A stretch of DNA of 64,000 nt from Microbacterium testaceum. Lineage in GTDB: Bacteria > Actinomycetota > Actinomycetes > Actinomycetales > Microbacteriaceae. The stretch's first letter is position 1. Each line of letters starts with the position of its first letter. The position numbers and the translations under genes were made by a program. Under the pieces are notes generated by a model. That model searched no databases, was not told the DNA's origin, and worked only from the letters and a program-made list of their open reading frames with translations. The stretch spans positions 62,001 to 126,000 of the forward strand of contig NZ_BJML01000005.1 in assembly GCF_006539145.1 (NCBI RefSeq). Direction: 5' to 3'. Below, piece by piece: positions 35,485 to 43,965 of the stretch.

Positions 35485-36429
35485 CTATGCCAGATCCGAC
35501 GAGTTCGCGCGCATGATCTTGAGCTGGAAATAGGCGACGACGGCCAGCACGACCAGCAGGAAGACCGACATGGCCGACGCGTATCCGAGGTGGAATTTCT
35601 CGAAGGCCTGTTGGTAGATGTAGTAGTAAATGACCCGGGTCGAGTTGATCGGTCCGCCCTCGGTCGTGACCGCGACGGTGTCGAAGATCTGGAACGACCC
35701 GACGACGGTGATCACCAAGACCAGGGCGAGCACCGGTCGCAGCAGCGGCAGCGTGATCGAGCGGAACATGCGCACCTCGGACGCACCGTCCAGAGCTGCG
35801 GCTTCATAGAGTTGTGTCGGGATGGTCTGCAGGCCGGCGAAGACCAAGAGCGCTGTGTAGCCGACGTAGCGCCACACATTGATGAGCGCGATGGTCGGGA
35901 TGGCCAAGGCCTCGCTGCCGAAGAAGGCCATGCGGTCGCCGCCGAGAGCGTCGAGGAAGACGTTGATGATGCCCGTGGAGTAATCCATCATCCAGAACCA
36001 GACCAACGCGACCACGACGTTGGCCACAAGGTACGGCAGCAGGATGATGCCACGGATGACGGCCGAGCGGGTGAGACGGTGCATCAGCACGGCGATGCCC
36101 ACCGCGAGCACCGTCTGCACGCCGATGTTGATGACGACGTATTCGACGGTGACGCCGAGGGAGTTCCAGAAGAGCGGATCCGCGACCATGCGGGTGTAGT
36201 TCTCGACACCCACGAACTTCCCGGCGCCGATGAGGTTCTGGTCGGTGAAGCTGAACCAAATGCCTCGCAGCGAGGGGACGAGATAGAAGGCGAGGAAGCC
36301 GAGAGCGGCGGGGGCGATGAACAGAAGGGCGATCTTCGCGTCGCCGCGCCGACGACGCGCGGCACGGGGAGCGACGATCGCGCGAGTGTCCAGCGATCGG
36401 GTCGTCGGGGACTGGGTCGGGGCGCTCAT
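35485..36429 (-). CDS. Carbohydrate ABC importer permease (MalF type), alpha-galactoside operon
   Basis: A 314-residue permease with helices from about residue 35 and the EAA loop TQLYEAAALDGASEVRMFRSITLPLL. The start ATG overlaps the alpha-galactosidase stop (ATGA), so enzyme and importer are made together. Together with the MalG-type protein it would form the sugar channel. Confidence 0.9.
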   Translation of the reverse strand: MSAPTQSPTTRSLDTRAIVAPRAARRRRGDAKIALLFIAPAALGFLAFYLVPSLRGIWFSFTDQNLIGAGKFVGVENYTRMVADPLFWNSLGVTVEYVVINIGVQTVLAVGIAVLMHRLTRSAVIRGIILLPYLVANVVVALVWFWMMDYSTGIINVFLDALGGDRMAFFGSEALAIPTIALINVWRYVGYTALLVFAGLQTIPTQLYEAAALDGASEVRMFRSITLPLLRPVLALVLVITVVGSFQIFDTVAVTTEGGPINSTRVIYYYIYQQAFEKFHLGYASAMSVFLLVVLAVVAYFQLKIMRANSSDLA

Positions 36430-38615
36430 CGGACGACCTCCACGTCGAGCAGGACACTGGTGTCGGGATCGAGGGCGGCGACGTGTACGCCGATCTCCTG
36501 GAGGACGGCACCGGACAGACTGATCCCGCTGCGGTACCACGACGGATGGATACGCGGGTCGTAGGCCGGCAGCGGCCCCGGTCCGCCCACGCGGACGCGG
36601 TATTCGCGGTCGGGATCCAAGCCCGGGAGACGCACTCGACCCACGGGCCACGTGACGTGCCGCTCCCGCAGGATGACCGCGTAGAGGGCGCGATCGCGGT
36701 GGGGACTGACCGAGCCGTGCAACCACAGGTCGCCGCCCTCGAGTTCGCGGCGCACCGTCGTACCGGAGTGGATGAGGCCGCGGACGCCCTTGTAGTAGGC
36801 GACCCACGCCGTCAGTCGTTGCAGGTCATCGGGCGAGACCGTGGTGAGATCCCACTCGATTCCGAAGTGCCCGAAGAGCGCGGTGGCCGCCCGGAAGTCC
36901 AGGTCGATGCGGCGGCGGGTGGTGTGCGCCCTGTCCGCGCCGACGTGGCTGCCGACCAGCTCCGGCGGAAGCAGCTGCGCGGTCCAGCGCTGGATCTGCT
37001 GCCGTTCGCGGGCGTCGATGCAGTCCGACGCCCACACGCGATCGGTGTGCTCCAGGATGCCGAGGTCGACGCGTGCTCCTCCGGAGGAGCACGACTCGAT
37101 CTCCAGTCCCGGGCAGGCGCGGCGGATGGCGTCGAGCAGGCGATAGGTCGCGAGGGTCTGTTCGTGTACGCCCGCTCGCCCGGTCCGGGTGGACCCGGCC
37201 TCGATGAGGTCGCGGTTGTGGTCCCACTTGATGTAGTCGATTCCGTGCTCGCGCACGAGCGAGACGATCTGGTCGAAGACGTGGGCGAAGGCACCCGGGT
37301 GCGAGAGATCGAGAACCTGCTGGTGTCGGAAGTCGACGGGCAGACGACCGGGCACCTGCAGGAGCCACTCGGGGTGGGCGGTGGCGAGGTCGGAGGTCAC
37401 ATTGACCATCTCGGGCTCGAACCACAGTCCGAATTGCATGCCGCGTCGCTTGACCCCCTCGACGAGGGCGCGGAACCGTCCGCCGCCCCAGACGTCTTCT
37501 GCGATCACCCAATCGCCCAGACCCGACGTGTCGTCACGGCGCGAGCCGAACCATCCGTCGTCGAGCACGAAGCGTTCCACTCCCACGCGCTCGGCCGCGT
37601 CGGCGAGTTCGAGCAGCCGCGGCAGTTCGTGGTCGAAGTAGACCGCCTCCCACACGTTCATCACCACGGGGCGGGCGGAGCGCGGGTGCGAGGGCCGCGA
37701 GCGCAGGTGAGCGTGGAAACGCGCGGCGACGGCATCCAGTCCGGCACCGTATCCGGCGAAGAGGGCGGGGGTCTCGTACGTTTCACCCGGAGCGAGCTGG
37801 ATTTCGCCAGGCAGCAGGAGCTCGCCGCCGAGAATCAGCCGCTCCCCCGAGAAGGCGCGTTCCGCGAGCACACGGTGGTTGCCACTGAACGCGACGTGAA
37901 GCCCCCACACCTCGCCCTGGCCGAAATCGAGATCGGCTGTCCCCGCGGCCAGGAACGTGGCCGCATCGGCGCCCGTGCGTCCGTGTCGACCCTCGCGAAG
38001 GTGCGTACCAACCGTGAACGGACGCGACTGGGCGACCCTCTCTTTGGCCCACCGCCCGGCCATGTCGAACACGACATCCGCGCGGGTCGGTACCGGCAGC
38101 GCCAGATCCAGCGCGTCGATCGTGTAGGAATCGACGCCGTCGTTCCGCAACGTCGCCGAGAGGCGCAGGAGTCCACTCGGCAGCAGCTCGAGCAGGAGCC
38201 CGAGGGAGAGCTGGGCGTCGACGTCGACCGCCCGCACGCTCACCGATCCACCCGACGGCGCATCGTCTGAGATGTCCACCGAGACGGGAACGAACCGCGT
38301 CGACCACGCCTGTCCCGAACGGTGGCCCTGAAGACCCGGGGTACCCGTCCATCCCGCGGCGTTCTCGGGCACGACTCCGACGATCACCGGCACGTCGACA
38401 CCGTTGGTGGCCAGTGGCGGCTGTGCGTGCAGGGCGAGCTCGCGGAGGGAGTCGGCATCCTGCGCCCCGATGTCACCACCCCAGTGGATGACGAAAGGGA
38501 GAGCGTCTTGCGGCAGGCCGAGGACGACGGCGACGCCGGCCGCCCGGAGGGTCACGGCCGATGGCCAGAGGGCCTCGAGGTCGCCGTTGATCTCGTTCAT
38601 CGTTTGGGTGGTCAC
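36426..38615 (-). CDS. Alpha-galactosidase, GH36 family
   Basis: A 729-residue cytosolic enzyme that removes terminal alpha-galactose from imported oligosaccharides. It has an N-terminal beta-supersandwich (to about 310), a catalytic barrel, and a small C-terminal beta domain. The nucleophile is Asp465 in YIKWDHNRD and the acid/base is Asp531 in WASDCIDA; ERFVLDDGWFGSR and FGLWFEPEMVN are family landmarks. GTG 38615 is used, with GGAAGG ten bases upstream; an in-frame ATG five codons later is the alternative. It is the first gene of the operon and carries two operator copies upstream. Confidence 0.93.
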   Translation of the reverse strand: MTTQTMNEINGDLEALWPSAVTLRAAGVAVVLGLPQDALPFVIHWGGDIGAQDADSLRELALHAQPPLATNGVDVPVIVGVVPENAAGWTGTPGLQGHRSGQAWSTRFVPVSVDISDDAPSGGSVSVRAVDVDAQLSLGLLLELLPSGLLRLSATLRNDGVDSYTIDALDLALPVPTRADVVFDMAGRWAKERVAQSRPFTVGTHLREGRHGRTGADAATFLAAGTADLDFGQGEVWGLHVAFSGNHRVLAERAFSGERLILGGELLLPGEIQLAPGETYETPALFAGYGAGLDAVAARFHAHLRSRPSHPRSARPVVMNVWEAVYFDHELPRLLELADAAERVGVERFVLDDGWFGSRRDDTSGLGDWVIAEDVWGGGRFRALVEGVKRRGMQFGLWFEPEMVNVTSDLATAHPEWLLQVPGRLPVDFRHQQVLDLSHPGAFAHVFDQIVSLVREHGIDYIKWDHNRDLIEAGSTRTGRAGVHEQTLATYRLLDAIRRACPGLEIESCSSGGARVDLGILEHTDRVWASDCIDARERQQIQRWTAQLLPPELVGSHVGADRAHTTRRRIDLDFRAATALFGHFGIEWDLTTVSPDDLQRLTAWVAYYKGVRGLIHSGTTVRRELEGGDLWLHGSVSPHRDRALYAVILRERHVTWPVGRVRLPGLDPDREYRVRVGGPGPLPAYDPRIHPSWYRSGISLSGAVLQEIGVHVAALDPDTSVLLDVEVVR

Positions 38616-38652
38616 TGCGTCATCGCCTTCCGGAGAACCCCTCGTCGGGTTC

Positions 38653-38705
38653 TGCAAACGTTGGTCAAGCTAGCATGCGTTCACTCGCTCTGCAAACGTT
38701 GGTCA
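38653..38705 (-). promoter_or_regulatory. Alpha-galactosidase operon promoter with two LacI operators
   Basis: On the minus strand TTGCAG (38695-38690) and TAGCTT (38672-38667) form a promoter with a 17-base spacer. The repeat TGCAAACGTTGGTCA occurs at 38691-38705, overlapping the -35, and at 38653-38667, overlapping the start site. Binding at either would block transcription. Confidence 0.7.
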
Positions 38706-38723
38706 GAGATTTTCTTCGAACAA

Positions 38724-38745
38724 AGAAAACGTTGGTCACTAGACT
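38724..38745 (+). promoter_or_regulatory. LacI operator and leaderless promoter of the lacI-type gene
   Basis: A third operator copy, AGAAAACGTTGGTCA (38724-38738), abuts the -10 TAGACT (38740-38745). Six bases later comes ATG 38752. The regulator probably limits its own synthesis. Confidence 0.65.
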
Positions 38746-38751
38746 TGGGTC

Positions 38752-39771
38752 ATGCCACTCGATCGAGATGTCCCCGGGATCGTCGACGTGGCCGAGAGAG
38801 CCGGAGTCAGTCTCTCCACGGTGTCCCGCGTGATCTCAGGACGCACCCGCGTGAGCGATCGGCTCCGCGAAAAGGTCGAGGCAGCGGTGGCCGAGCTGGG
38901 CTATCGGCCGAACGCCGCCGCGCAATCCCTGGTCAGCGGACGTCGATCGACGGTCGCCGTGTTCGCGCGCAACACGATCCGCTACGGGTACGCCGCCACT
39001 CTGCAAGGTATCGAGGAGGCCGCTCGGGCCGCCGGCTACGTCATCATGATCGCCGTGGTCGAGTCCGACGACCCCGCGGCCATCTCGGCAGCCGTCGACG
39101 GCGCCCTCTCGCAGCCCCTTGCCGGGGTGATCGTGATCGAGTTCGACGAGCTGGGCGTCGCAACCCTGGCGGCCATGCCCAAGACGGTGCCCGTCGTCGC
39201 CGCCGCCGGTGCCCGGCGTCCACCGGGCGAGACTCCTCACGCGTTCCTCGACGACTACGTCGGAGGATACGAAGCCACGAAGTACCTGCTCGCCCAGGGG
39301 CATCACACCGTGCACCACGTCGCCATCCCCGCCACCCGCCCCGGGACGGGTCGCGCGTGGGGGTGGCGTGCGGCGCTGGACGAAGCCGGCGCGCGCGTCC
39401 CTCCCCTGTTGCAGGCGAGCTATTCGCCCACGTCGGGATACGACGTCGCCCAGACTCTCCTCGACGACGATGCCGTAACAGCGGTGCTCTGCGGCAACGA
39501 TGAACTCGCCATCGGTGTCGCGCGCGCCTACCAGGAGATCGGTAGACGCATCCCCGAAGACGTCAGCGTCGTCGGCTTCGACGACCAACCGTTCGCGCGC
39601 ATGTGGACTCCAGCCCTCACCACCGTCCGCCAGGACTTCGTCGACCTCGGCCGACGCACTTTCGCGCTGCTCGGCACCTGGATGGAGCAGGGGCGTCCTC
39701 CCGAAGACTCCGCCGTGACGCCCGAGCTCGTCGTGCGCGAGAGTGCGGGGGCGCCGCGCCTGCACGCGTGA
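38752..39771 (+). CDS. LacI family regulator of the alpha-galactoside cluster
   Basis: A 339-residue repressor: N-terminal LacI helix-turn-helix (IVDVAERAGVSLSTVSRVIS) with the hinge YRPNAAAQSLVSGR, then a periplasmic-binding-protein-like effector domain ending around VSVVGFDDQPFA and LTTVRQDF. It is divergent from the alpha-galactosidase operon, and three identical operator cores with a central AACGTT lie between. The effector is presumably a galactoside; this is inferred from context. Confidence 0.92.
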   Translation: MPLDRDVPGIVDVAERAGVSLSTVSRVISGRTRVSDRLREKVEAAVAELGYRPNAAAQSLVSGRRSTVAVFARNTIRYGYAATLQGIEEAARAAGYVIMIAVVESDDPAAISAAVDGALSQPLAGVIVIEFDELGVATLAAMPKTVPVVAAAGARRPPGETPHAFLDDYVGGYEATKYLLAQGHHTVHHVAIPATRPGTGRAWGWRAALDEAGARVPPLLQASYSPTSGYDVAQTLLDDDAVTAVLCGNDELAIGVARAYQEIGRRIPEDVSVVGFDDQPFARMWTPALTTVRQDFVDLGRRTFALLGTWMEQGRPPEDSAVTPELVVRESAGAPRLHA

Positions 39772-40264
39772 TCCACGCCGCGGCCGCTCACGATCGGGCG
39801 CAAGCACTGTTCAGGCCGGGACGAGTGGGGGCGGTCCTCGGTCGCACCGGCAGCCGCACGTCGAACACCGTCCGGGGGCGCGGCCTGCGCCGACGAAGAG
39901 ACGCTGCCGCAGATTGCTCGAAGCCTGACCCGCCCCTTCCGAGAGGGGCCGTCACGCTCAGCGCGTCATCGCGCACGGCTCCGGACGTGACTCGACGTGC
40001 CCGCTGGCGCCGGTACCGCGAGACCGGGGTTCGCGTCCGACATCACGCGCGGCTGCTCCGACCGGCACGGGTCTGTGCCCCCTCATCGCGCGCCCTGGGT
40101 CGCGCCCATCCAGCGTGAGGCGGGTTCCTTCACTGTTCTGCGCCTCCCCACTTCTCAGGTTCCCGAGCCTGCCGACGAGCGGACCCGCCCGTGCGTTCGG
40201 TCAAGGGGTGCGCCGCCCTCGACGATCACGATCTACCGTAAGAAATGTCGAACGGAGGGATGCC
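39772..40264 (+). other. Gene-free stretch
   Basis: No open frame here has convincing start, composition or homology. A small hairpin GCCCCT/AGGGGC (39932-39949) may end the lacI-type transcript. TACCGT at 40234-40239 is a candidate -10 for the SRPBCC gene, with a leader of about 20 bases that includes GGAGGG. Confidence 0.5.
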
Positions 40265-40771
40265 ATGGCCGCCCGCAACACCCGCCTCATGCGCTGCACG
40301 CCCGACGACCTGTTCGCGGTTCTCTCCGACGGTTGGCTCTATCCCATCTGGGTGGTGGGGGCGGCGCGCATGCGCGATGTCGACGAGCAATGGCCCCAGG
40401 AGGGGTCGCAGATCCATCATTCCCTGGGCATCTGGCCCGTCATGATCCACGACGAGACCAAGATCGTCGAGTGGGACCCTCCGCGCCGAATGCGGTTGCG
40501 GCCCGAGGCCGGCATCCTGGGCCGCGGCGTCATCCGTATCGACGCCCGGCCGCATGAACTCGGCACCGCCGTCACCATCGCCGAGGAGCCCGTGTCGGGA
40601 GCGGCGGCTCTGCTGCCGTCGCTGCTGTGGAAGCCTCTGCTCGTCGCGCGCAACCACGAGTGCCTCAACCGTCTGGCTTTCCTCGCCGAAGGGCGGCGAG
40701 AGAAACGCGAAGCGCGCGAACCGCAGCACCGGAAGACCGATCCGGATGACCTCGGCGAAGCCGGCAGCTGA
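40265..40771 (+). CDS. SRPBCC (START/Bet v1-like) superfamily protein
   Basis: A 168-residue protein with the helix-grip layout of polyketide cyclase/dehydrase-like proteins: MRCTPDDLFAVLSDGWLYPIW at the start, an alternating beta sheet through about residue 110, and a C-terminal helix LLPSLLWKPLLVARNHECLNRLAFLAE. These folds bind hydrophobic ligands; no catalytic residues are evident. The last 30 residues are charged and probably disordered. A GGAGGG ribosome-binding site precedes the ATG. Confidence 0.8.
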   Translation: MAARNTRLMRCTPDDLFAVLSDGWLYPIWVVGAARMRDVDEQWPQEGSQIHHSLGIWPVMIHDETKIVEWDPPRRMRLRPEAGILGRGVIRIDARPHELGTAVTIAEEPVSGAAALLPSLLWKPLLVARNHECLNRLAFLAEGRREKREAREPQHRKTDPDDLGEAGS

Positions 40772-40786
40772 CCCGACCGCCCCTCC

Positions 40787-40849
40787 ATAAACGCTCTTTC
40801 TAGCGAGACACGCTGCCTCACGGCGTGTCTCGCTAGGGAGAGCGTTTAT
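40787..40849. repeat. Nested palindrome, family B variant (copy 3)
   Basis: Outer arms ATAAACGCTCT (40787-40797) and AGAGCGTTTAT (40839-40849) are perfect. The inner arms CTAGCGAGACACGC (40800-40813) and GCGTGTCTCGCTAG (40823-40836) form a 14-bp stem. The outer motif is that of family B, while the inner one is different. It starts 16 bases after the SRPBCC stop and would make a strong terminator. Confidence 0.75.
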
Positions 40850-40850
40850 C

Positions 40851-41115
40851 GCAGCGGTGAGCGGTCGCAACGGCCAGCGGTCGCGGCGGTGAGCAGTCGC
40901 GGCGGCCAGCAACGGCCAGCAGCGGCAGCAGCGGTAGCGGCAGCAGCAGCAGCAGCAGCAGCATTCAGCAGTCGCAGCGGCCAGCGGAGGCAGCAGTCGC
41001 GGCGGCCAGCGGACGCAGCGGCCAGCACTCCCAGCGGCCAGCAGTCGCGGTAGCCAGCAGTCACAGCGACCAGCACTCGCAACGGCCAGCGGACGCAGCA
41101 GCGGGCAGAGGCAGC
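40851..41115. repeat. Degenerate tandem repeat of GCGGCCAGC/AGTCGC words
   Basis: About 265 bases are built almost only from the words GCGGCCAGC, CAGTCGC, GGACGCAG and CAGCAG, in units of roughly 9-18 bases with many substitutions, and include (CAG)7 at 40941-40961. No gene is supported. Its composition (CAG-rich, strand-asymmetric) is unlike its neighbours. It separates the convergent SRPBCC and mrpG genes. Confidence 0.7.
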
Positions 41116-41157
41116 GCCGAGCGGGGGCGGGGGCGCGAGCGGCGACGCGGCGCCGGC

Positions 41158-41538
41158 TCAGCTCTCCGGCCGCGTCTCCGCGCCGGTCGAGCCGGGCTGC
41201 TCCGTGCGGTGCCGCAGCTCGTCGATGTACAGGCCCTCTTCGTCGGTCGTGCGGTTGCGGTAGGCCGCTCGCCCGACCATGTGCGCGGCCAGCGGCGCCG
41301 TGGCGAACTGGATGAGCACGATCGGGATGCCGAAGGCGACCACCTCCCATGTGCGCAACGACAGCGCGACGGCGATGACGATGAGCAGCACGCCCAGAAC
41401 CTGCGGCTTCGTCGCCGCGTGCAGGCGCGTGGGGACGTCGCGCCAGCGCAGCAGTCCCATCGTCGCCGTGAGGCAGAGCACGGCGCCGATCAGCACGAGC
41501 ACGAGGGCGACGGTGTCGAGCGCCGATTCGAGGGTCAT
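41158..41538 (-). CDS. mrpG: Na+/H+ antiporter subunit G
   Basis: A 126-residue membrane protein with three helices and the subunit G signature ATMGLLRWRDVPTRLHAATKPQVLGVLL. Part of the Mrp complex that expels Na+ in exchange for protons. The ATG overlaps the mrpF stop (ATGA). It is the last gene of the operon, and the 30 C-terminal residues are hydrophilic. Confidence 0.93.
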   Translation of the reverse strand: MTLESALDTVALVLVLIGAVLCLTATMGLLRWRDVPTRLHAATKPQVLGVLLIVIAVALSLRTWEVVAFGIPIVLIQFATAPLAAHMVGRAAYRNRTTDEEGLYIDELRHRTEQPGSTGAETRPES

Positions 41539-41801
41539 CGCGGGTTCTCCTTCCGCGCGACGAAGCGGGCGACCGCGATCGACCCGAACACGCCGACCGC
41601 CGCGATGATGAGCATCGCCGGCAGCGAGCGCGTGTGGTGATTGATCACCATATCGGCGCCCAGGATGCAGACCACCTCGGTGAGCAGCACGTCGGCCGCG
41701 ACCGCCCGGTCGAGGATCGACGGGCCGATCACGAGGCGGATGAGCGCCAGCACCGCGGCGACGGCGAAGACGACGAGGATGACCACGACGAGGATGTTCA
41801 C
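41535..41801 (-). CDS. mrpF: Na+/H+ antiporter subunit F
   Basis: An 88-residue protein with three membrane helices and the subunit F core RLVIGPSILDRAVAADVLLT. GTG 41801 overlaps the mrpE stop (GTGA). Required for assembly of the Mrp complex in studied systems. Confidence 0.92.
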   Translation of the reverse strand: MNILVVVILVVFAVAAVLALIRLVIGPSILDRAVAADVLLTEVVCILGADMVINHHTRSLPAMLIIAAVGVFGSIAVARFVARKENPR

Positions 41802-42412
41802 AGCAGGGTCCTCCCGTCGGGCGGCGTTTCGGCACCGTGGAGCGCGTCGGCGTCCGACTCGGCGATCTTGGCCCGAAGCTCCTGGAGCTCTTCCTTCGAA
41901 CCGACGGCACGCGTGATGCGGGCCTCCCACCCGAGCACGACGCGGCGCTGATGTTCGGCATCCGCGTCGCTGCGCACCCCGATGGTGTGGAGGAACAGCG
42001 TGCGGTTGTCGCGGTCGACGTCGACGATGAGAGAGCCGGGAATGAGGGATGCCGTCACCGCAGTATGCGCCATGATCACGTCATCGTCCACGCGCAGAGG
42101 CACGGCGATGATCGCCGCGCCGGGCTGACGTCGGACGTCCAGGACCTGCCACGCGACGATGAGCGAGCCCTTGATCACCGCGCCGAGGAAGGTGACGACG
42201 AAGACCAGGCCGTACCAGAGGTTGATGCGGCCCGAGAGTTCGACCGGGGGGAGGCGGAAGACGCGTGTGACGAAGACGGCCATGACGAGCCCCGTGAGGA
42301 AAGCGAGCCAGGTGAACTGCCCCCAGAGCAGCATCCACAGCGCGACCAACCACACGAGGAAGGGCAACTGGTGGAGGAACAGCGAGACCTGCGAACGGCG
42401 GGAGGGACTCAT
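41798..42412 (-). CDS. mrpE: Na+/H+ antiporter subunit E
   Basis: A 204-residue protein with membrane helices at about 15-50 and 68-90 and the family stretch VELSGRINLWYGLVFVVTFLGAVIKGSLIVAWQVL. The cytoplasmic C-terminus of about 110 residues includes HTAVTASLIPGSLIVDVD and a charged helix longer than in Bacillus MrpE. ATGA overlap with mrpD. Confidence 0.92.
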   Translation of the reverse strand: MSPSRRSQVSLFLHQLPFLVWLVALWMLLWGQFTWLAFLTGLVMAVFVTRVFRLPPVELSGRINLWYGLVFVVTFLGAVIKGSLIVAWQVLDVRRQPGAAIIAVPLRVDDDVIMAHTAVTASLIPGSLIVDVDRDNRTLFLHTIGVRSDADAEHQRRVVLGWEARITRAVGSKEELQELRAKIAESDADALHGAETPPDGRTLL

Positions 42413-43965
42413 CGTTGGCCCGCCTGTTCTTGGATCTGGACGAGGCTGACCCCGTCGGTGATGTCGACACCGGCTCGGAGGCACATGTCGAGCAGGGGGC
42501 CGGCGAAGATGGTCAGCGACACGGTGACCGCCACCATACCGACGGTGGCGAGCGTCATGATCTTGGGCGTCGTGCGACGCTCGGTCGAAATGGTCGCCGC
42601 GGGGGCGTTGCCGAGGTAGGCGATGCGCTCGGTCGTCTCGGCCGAGTCGTCGTCTTCGCGCCAGAACGACAGGTTCCAGGCGCGCATGAGCGCGTACAGC
42701 GTCAGGATCGAGGTGACGATGCCGCCGACGATGAGCACGATCATGACCGGCGTGCCGACCTGGGCCGCGGCGTCGAACAGCGCGTACTTGCCGATGAAGC
42801 CCGAGAACGGCGGGAGGCCGCCCAGGTTGATCGCGGGGATGAAGTACAGCACCGCGAGCAGGGGTGCCGCACGCATGAGCCCCTTCACCTTCAGGATCGA
42901 GGTGCTGCCAGCCCGGCGCTCGATGAGTCCGACCGCGAGGAACAGGGTCGTCTGCACGATGATGTGGTGGACGATGTAGTAGATCGTCGCGCCCACGGCG
43001 AGAGGCGTGTTGATCGCCAAGCCGAAGATCATGTACCCGATGTGGCTCACCAGGGTGAACGACAGGATGCGTTTGAGCTCGGCCTGCGCGACGGCTCCCA
43101 GGATGCCGACGATCATCGTCGACAGCGCGACCATCATGAGAAGGAAATTGAAGTCGTTGTCGACGAAGAGCTGCGTCTCGGTGCGGATGATGGCGTAGAC
43201 GCCGACCTTGGTGAGCAGTCCCGCGAACACCGCCGTGACGGGCGCGGGAGCCGTCGGGTACGAGTCGGGCAGCCAGAACGACAGCGGGAAGACCGCCGCC
43301 TTGATCGCGAAGGCGAGCAGCAGCATGAGGTGCAGGATCGTCTGCGTGTCCTGGGGCAGCAGCGACATCCGCTCGCTGATCTGGACCATGTTGACCGTGC
43401 CGAGCGCGCCGTAGACCATCGCGATCGCGGCGAGGAAGAGGATCGACGACACCAGCGACACGACGATGTAGACGACGCCGGTGCGGATGCGCGACTCGGT
43501 GCCGCCCAGGGTGATGAGCACGTACGAGGCGACGAGAAGGATCTCGAAACCGACGTACAGGTTGAACAGGTCTCCGGCGATGAAGGCGTTGAAGATGCCC
43601 GCGCCGAGGATCAGGTACGCCGGGTAGAAGATCGAGACCGGGGTGTCCTCGTCGTTGTCGGCCGCGCCCTGGCCGATCGAGAACAGCAGGACCGCGAGGA
43701 GGACGATGCTCGTGACGACCACCAGCAGGGCCGCGAGCACGTCGACGTAGAGCACGATGCCGAACGGGATGTCCCACGCGGCGATCGCCACCGCGATGGG
43801 CCCGCTCGTGTCGACGGTGACGAGCAGGACCGCACCCAGCACGAGGACGGCCGCGAGGGAGGCGACCGACACGACGATCTGCGTCTTCTTGCGTCGTCCG
43901 AAGATGAGGTTGATCGCGGCACCGATGAGCGGAATGCCGACGAGCAGGGGCACGAGGGCGCTCAC
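42409..43965 (-). CDS. mrpD: Na+/H+ antiporter subunit D
   Basis: A 518-residue, 14-helix protein of the proton-conducting NuoM/MrpD family. Conserved features include the Glu of LYVGFEILLVASYVL, the Lys of FAIKAAVFPLSFWLPDSYP, and the Lys of QAELKRILSFTLVSHIGYM. Along with MrpA it is expected to carry the ion pathway. ATGA overlaps link it to mrpC and mrpE. Confidence 0.95.
   Translation of the reverse strand: MSALVPLLVGIPLIGAAINLIFGRRKKTQIVVSVASLAAVLVLGAVLLVTVDTSGPIAVAIAAWDIPFGIVLYVDVLAALLVVVTSIVLLAVLLFSIGQGAADNDEDTPVSIFYPAYLILGAGIFNAFIAGDLFNLYVGFEILLVASYVLITLGGTESRIRTGVVYIVVSLVSSILFLAAIAMVYGALGTVNMVQISERMSLLPQDTQTILHLMLLLAFAIKAAVFPLSFWLPDSYPTAPAPVTAVFAGLLTKVGVYAIIRTETQLFVDNDFNFLLMMVALSTMIVGILGAVAQAELKRILSFTLVSHIGYMIFGLAINTPLAVGATIYYIVHHIIVQTTLFLAVGLIERRAGSTSILKVKGLMRAAPLLAVLYFIPAINLGGLPPFSGFIGKYALFDAAAQVGTPVMIVLIVGGIVTSILTLYALMRAWNLSFWREDDDSAETTERIAYLGNAPAATISTERRTTPKIMTLATVGMVAVTVSLTIFAGPLLDMCLRAGVDITDGVSLVQIQEQAGQR

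Noticed and set aside
39997..40557. Plus-strand frame of 186 codons before and into the SRPBCC gene
   Set aside because: It overlaps the SRPBCC gene in another frame, is Arg/His/Pro-rich, and has no ribosome-binding site or recognisable domain.
40226..41350. Minus-strand frame with a run of Cys codons across the CAG-rich tract
   Set aside because: The poly-Cys and Arg-Cys-Trp repeats are a direct readout of the DNA repeat. There is no start signal, and it overlaps both flanking genes.
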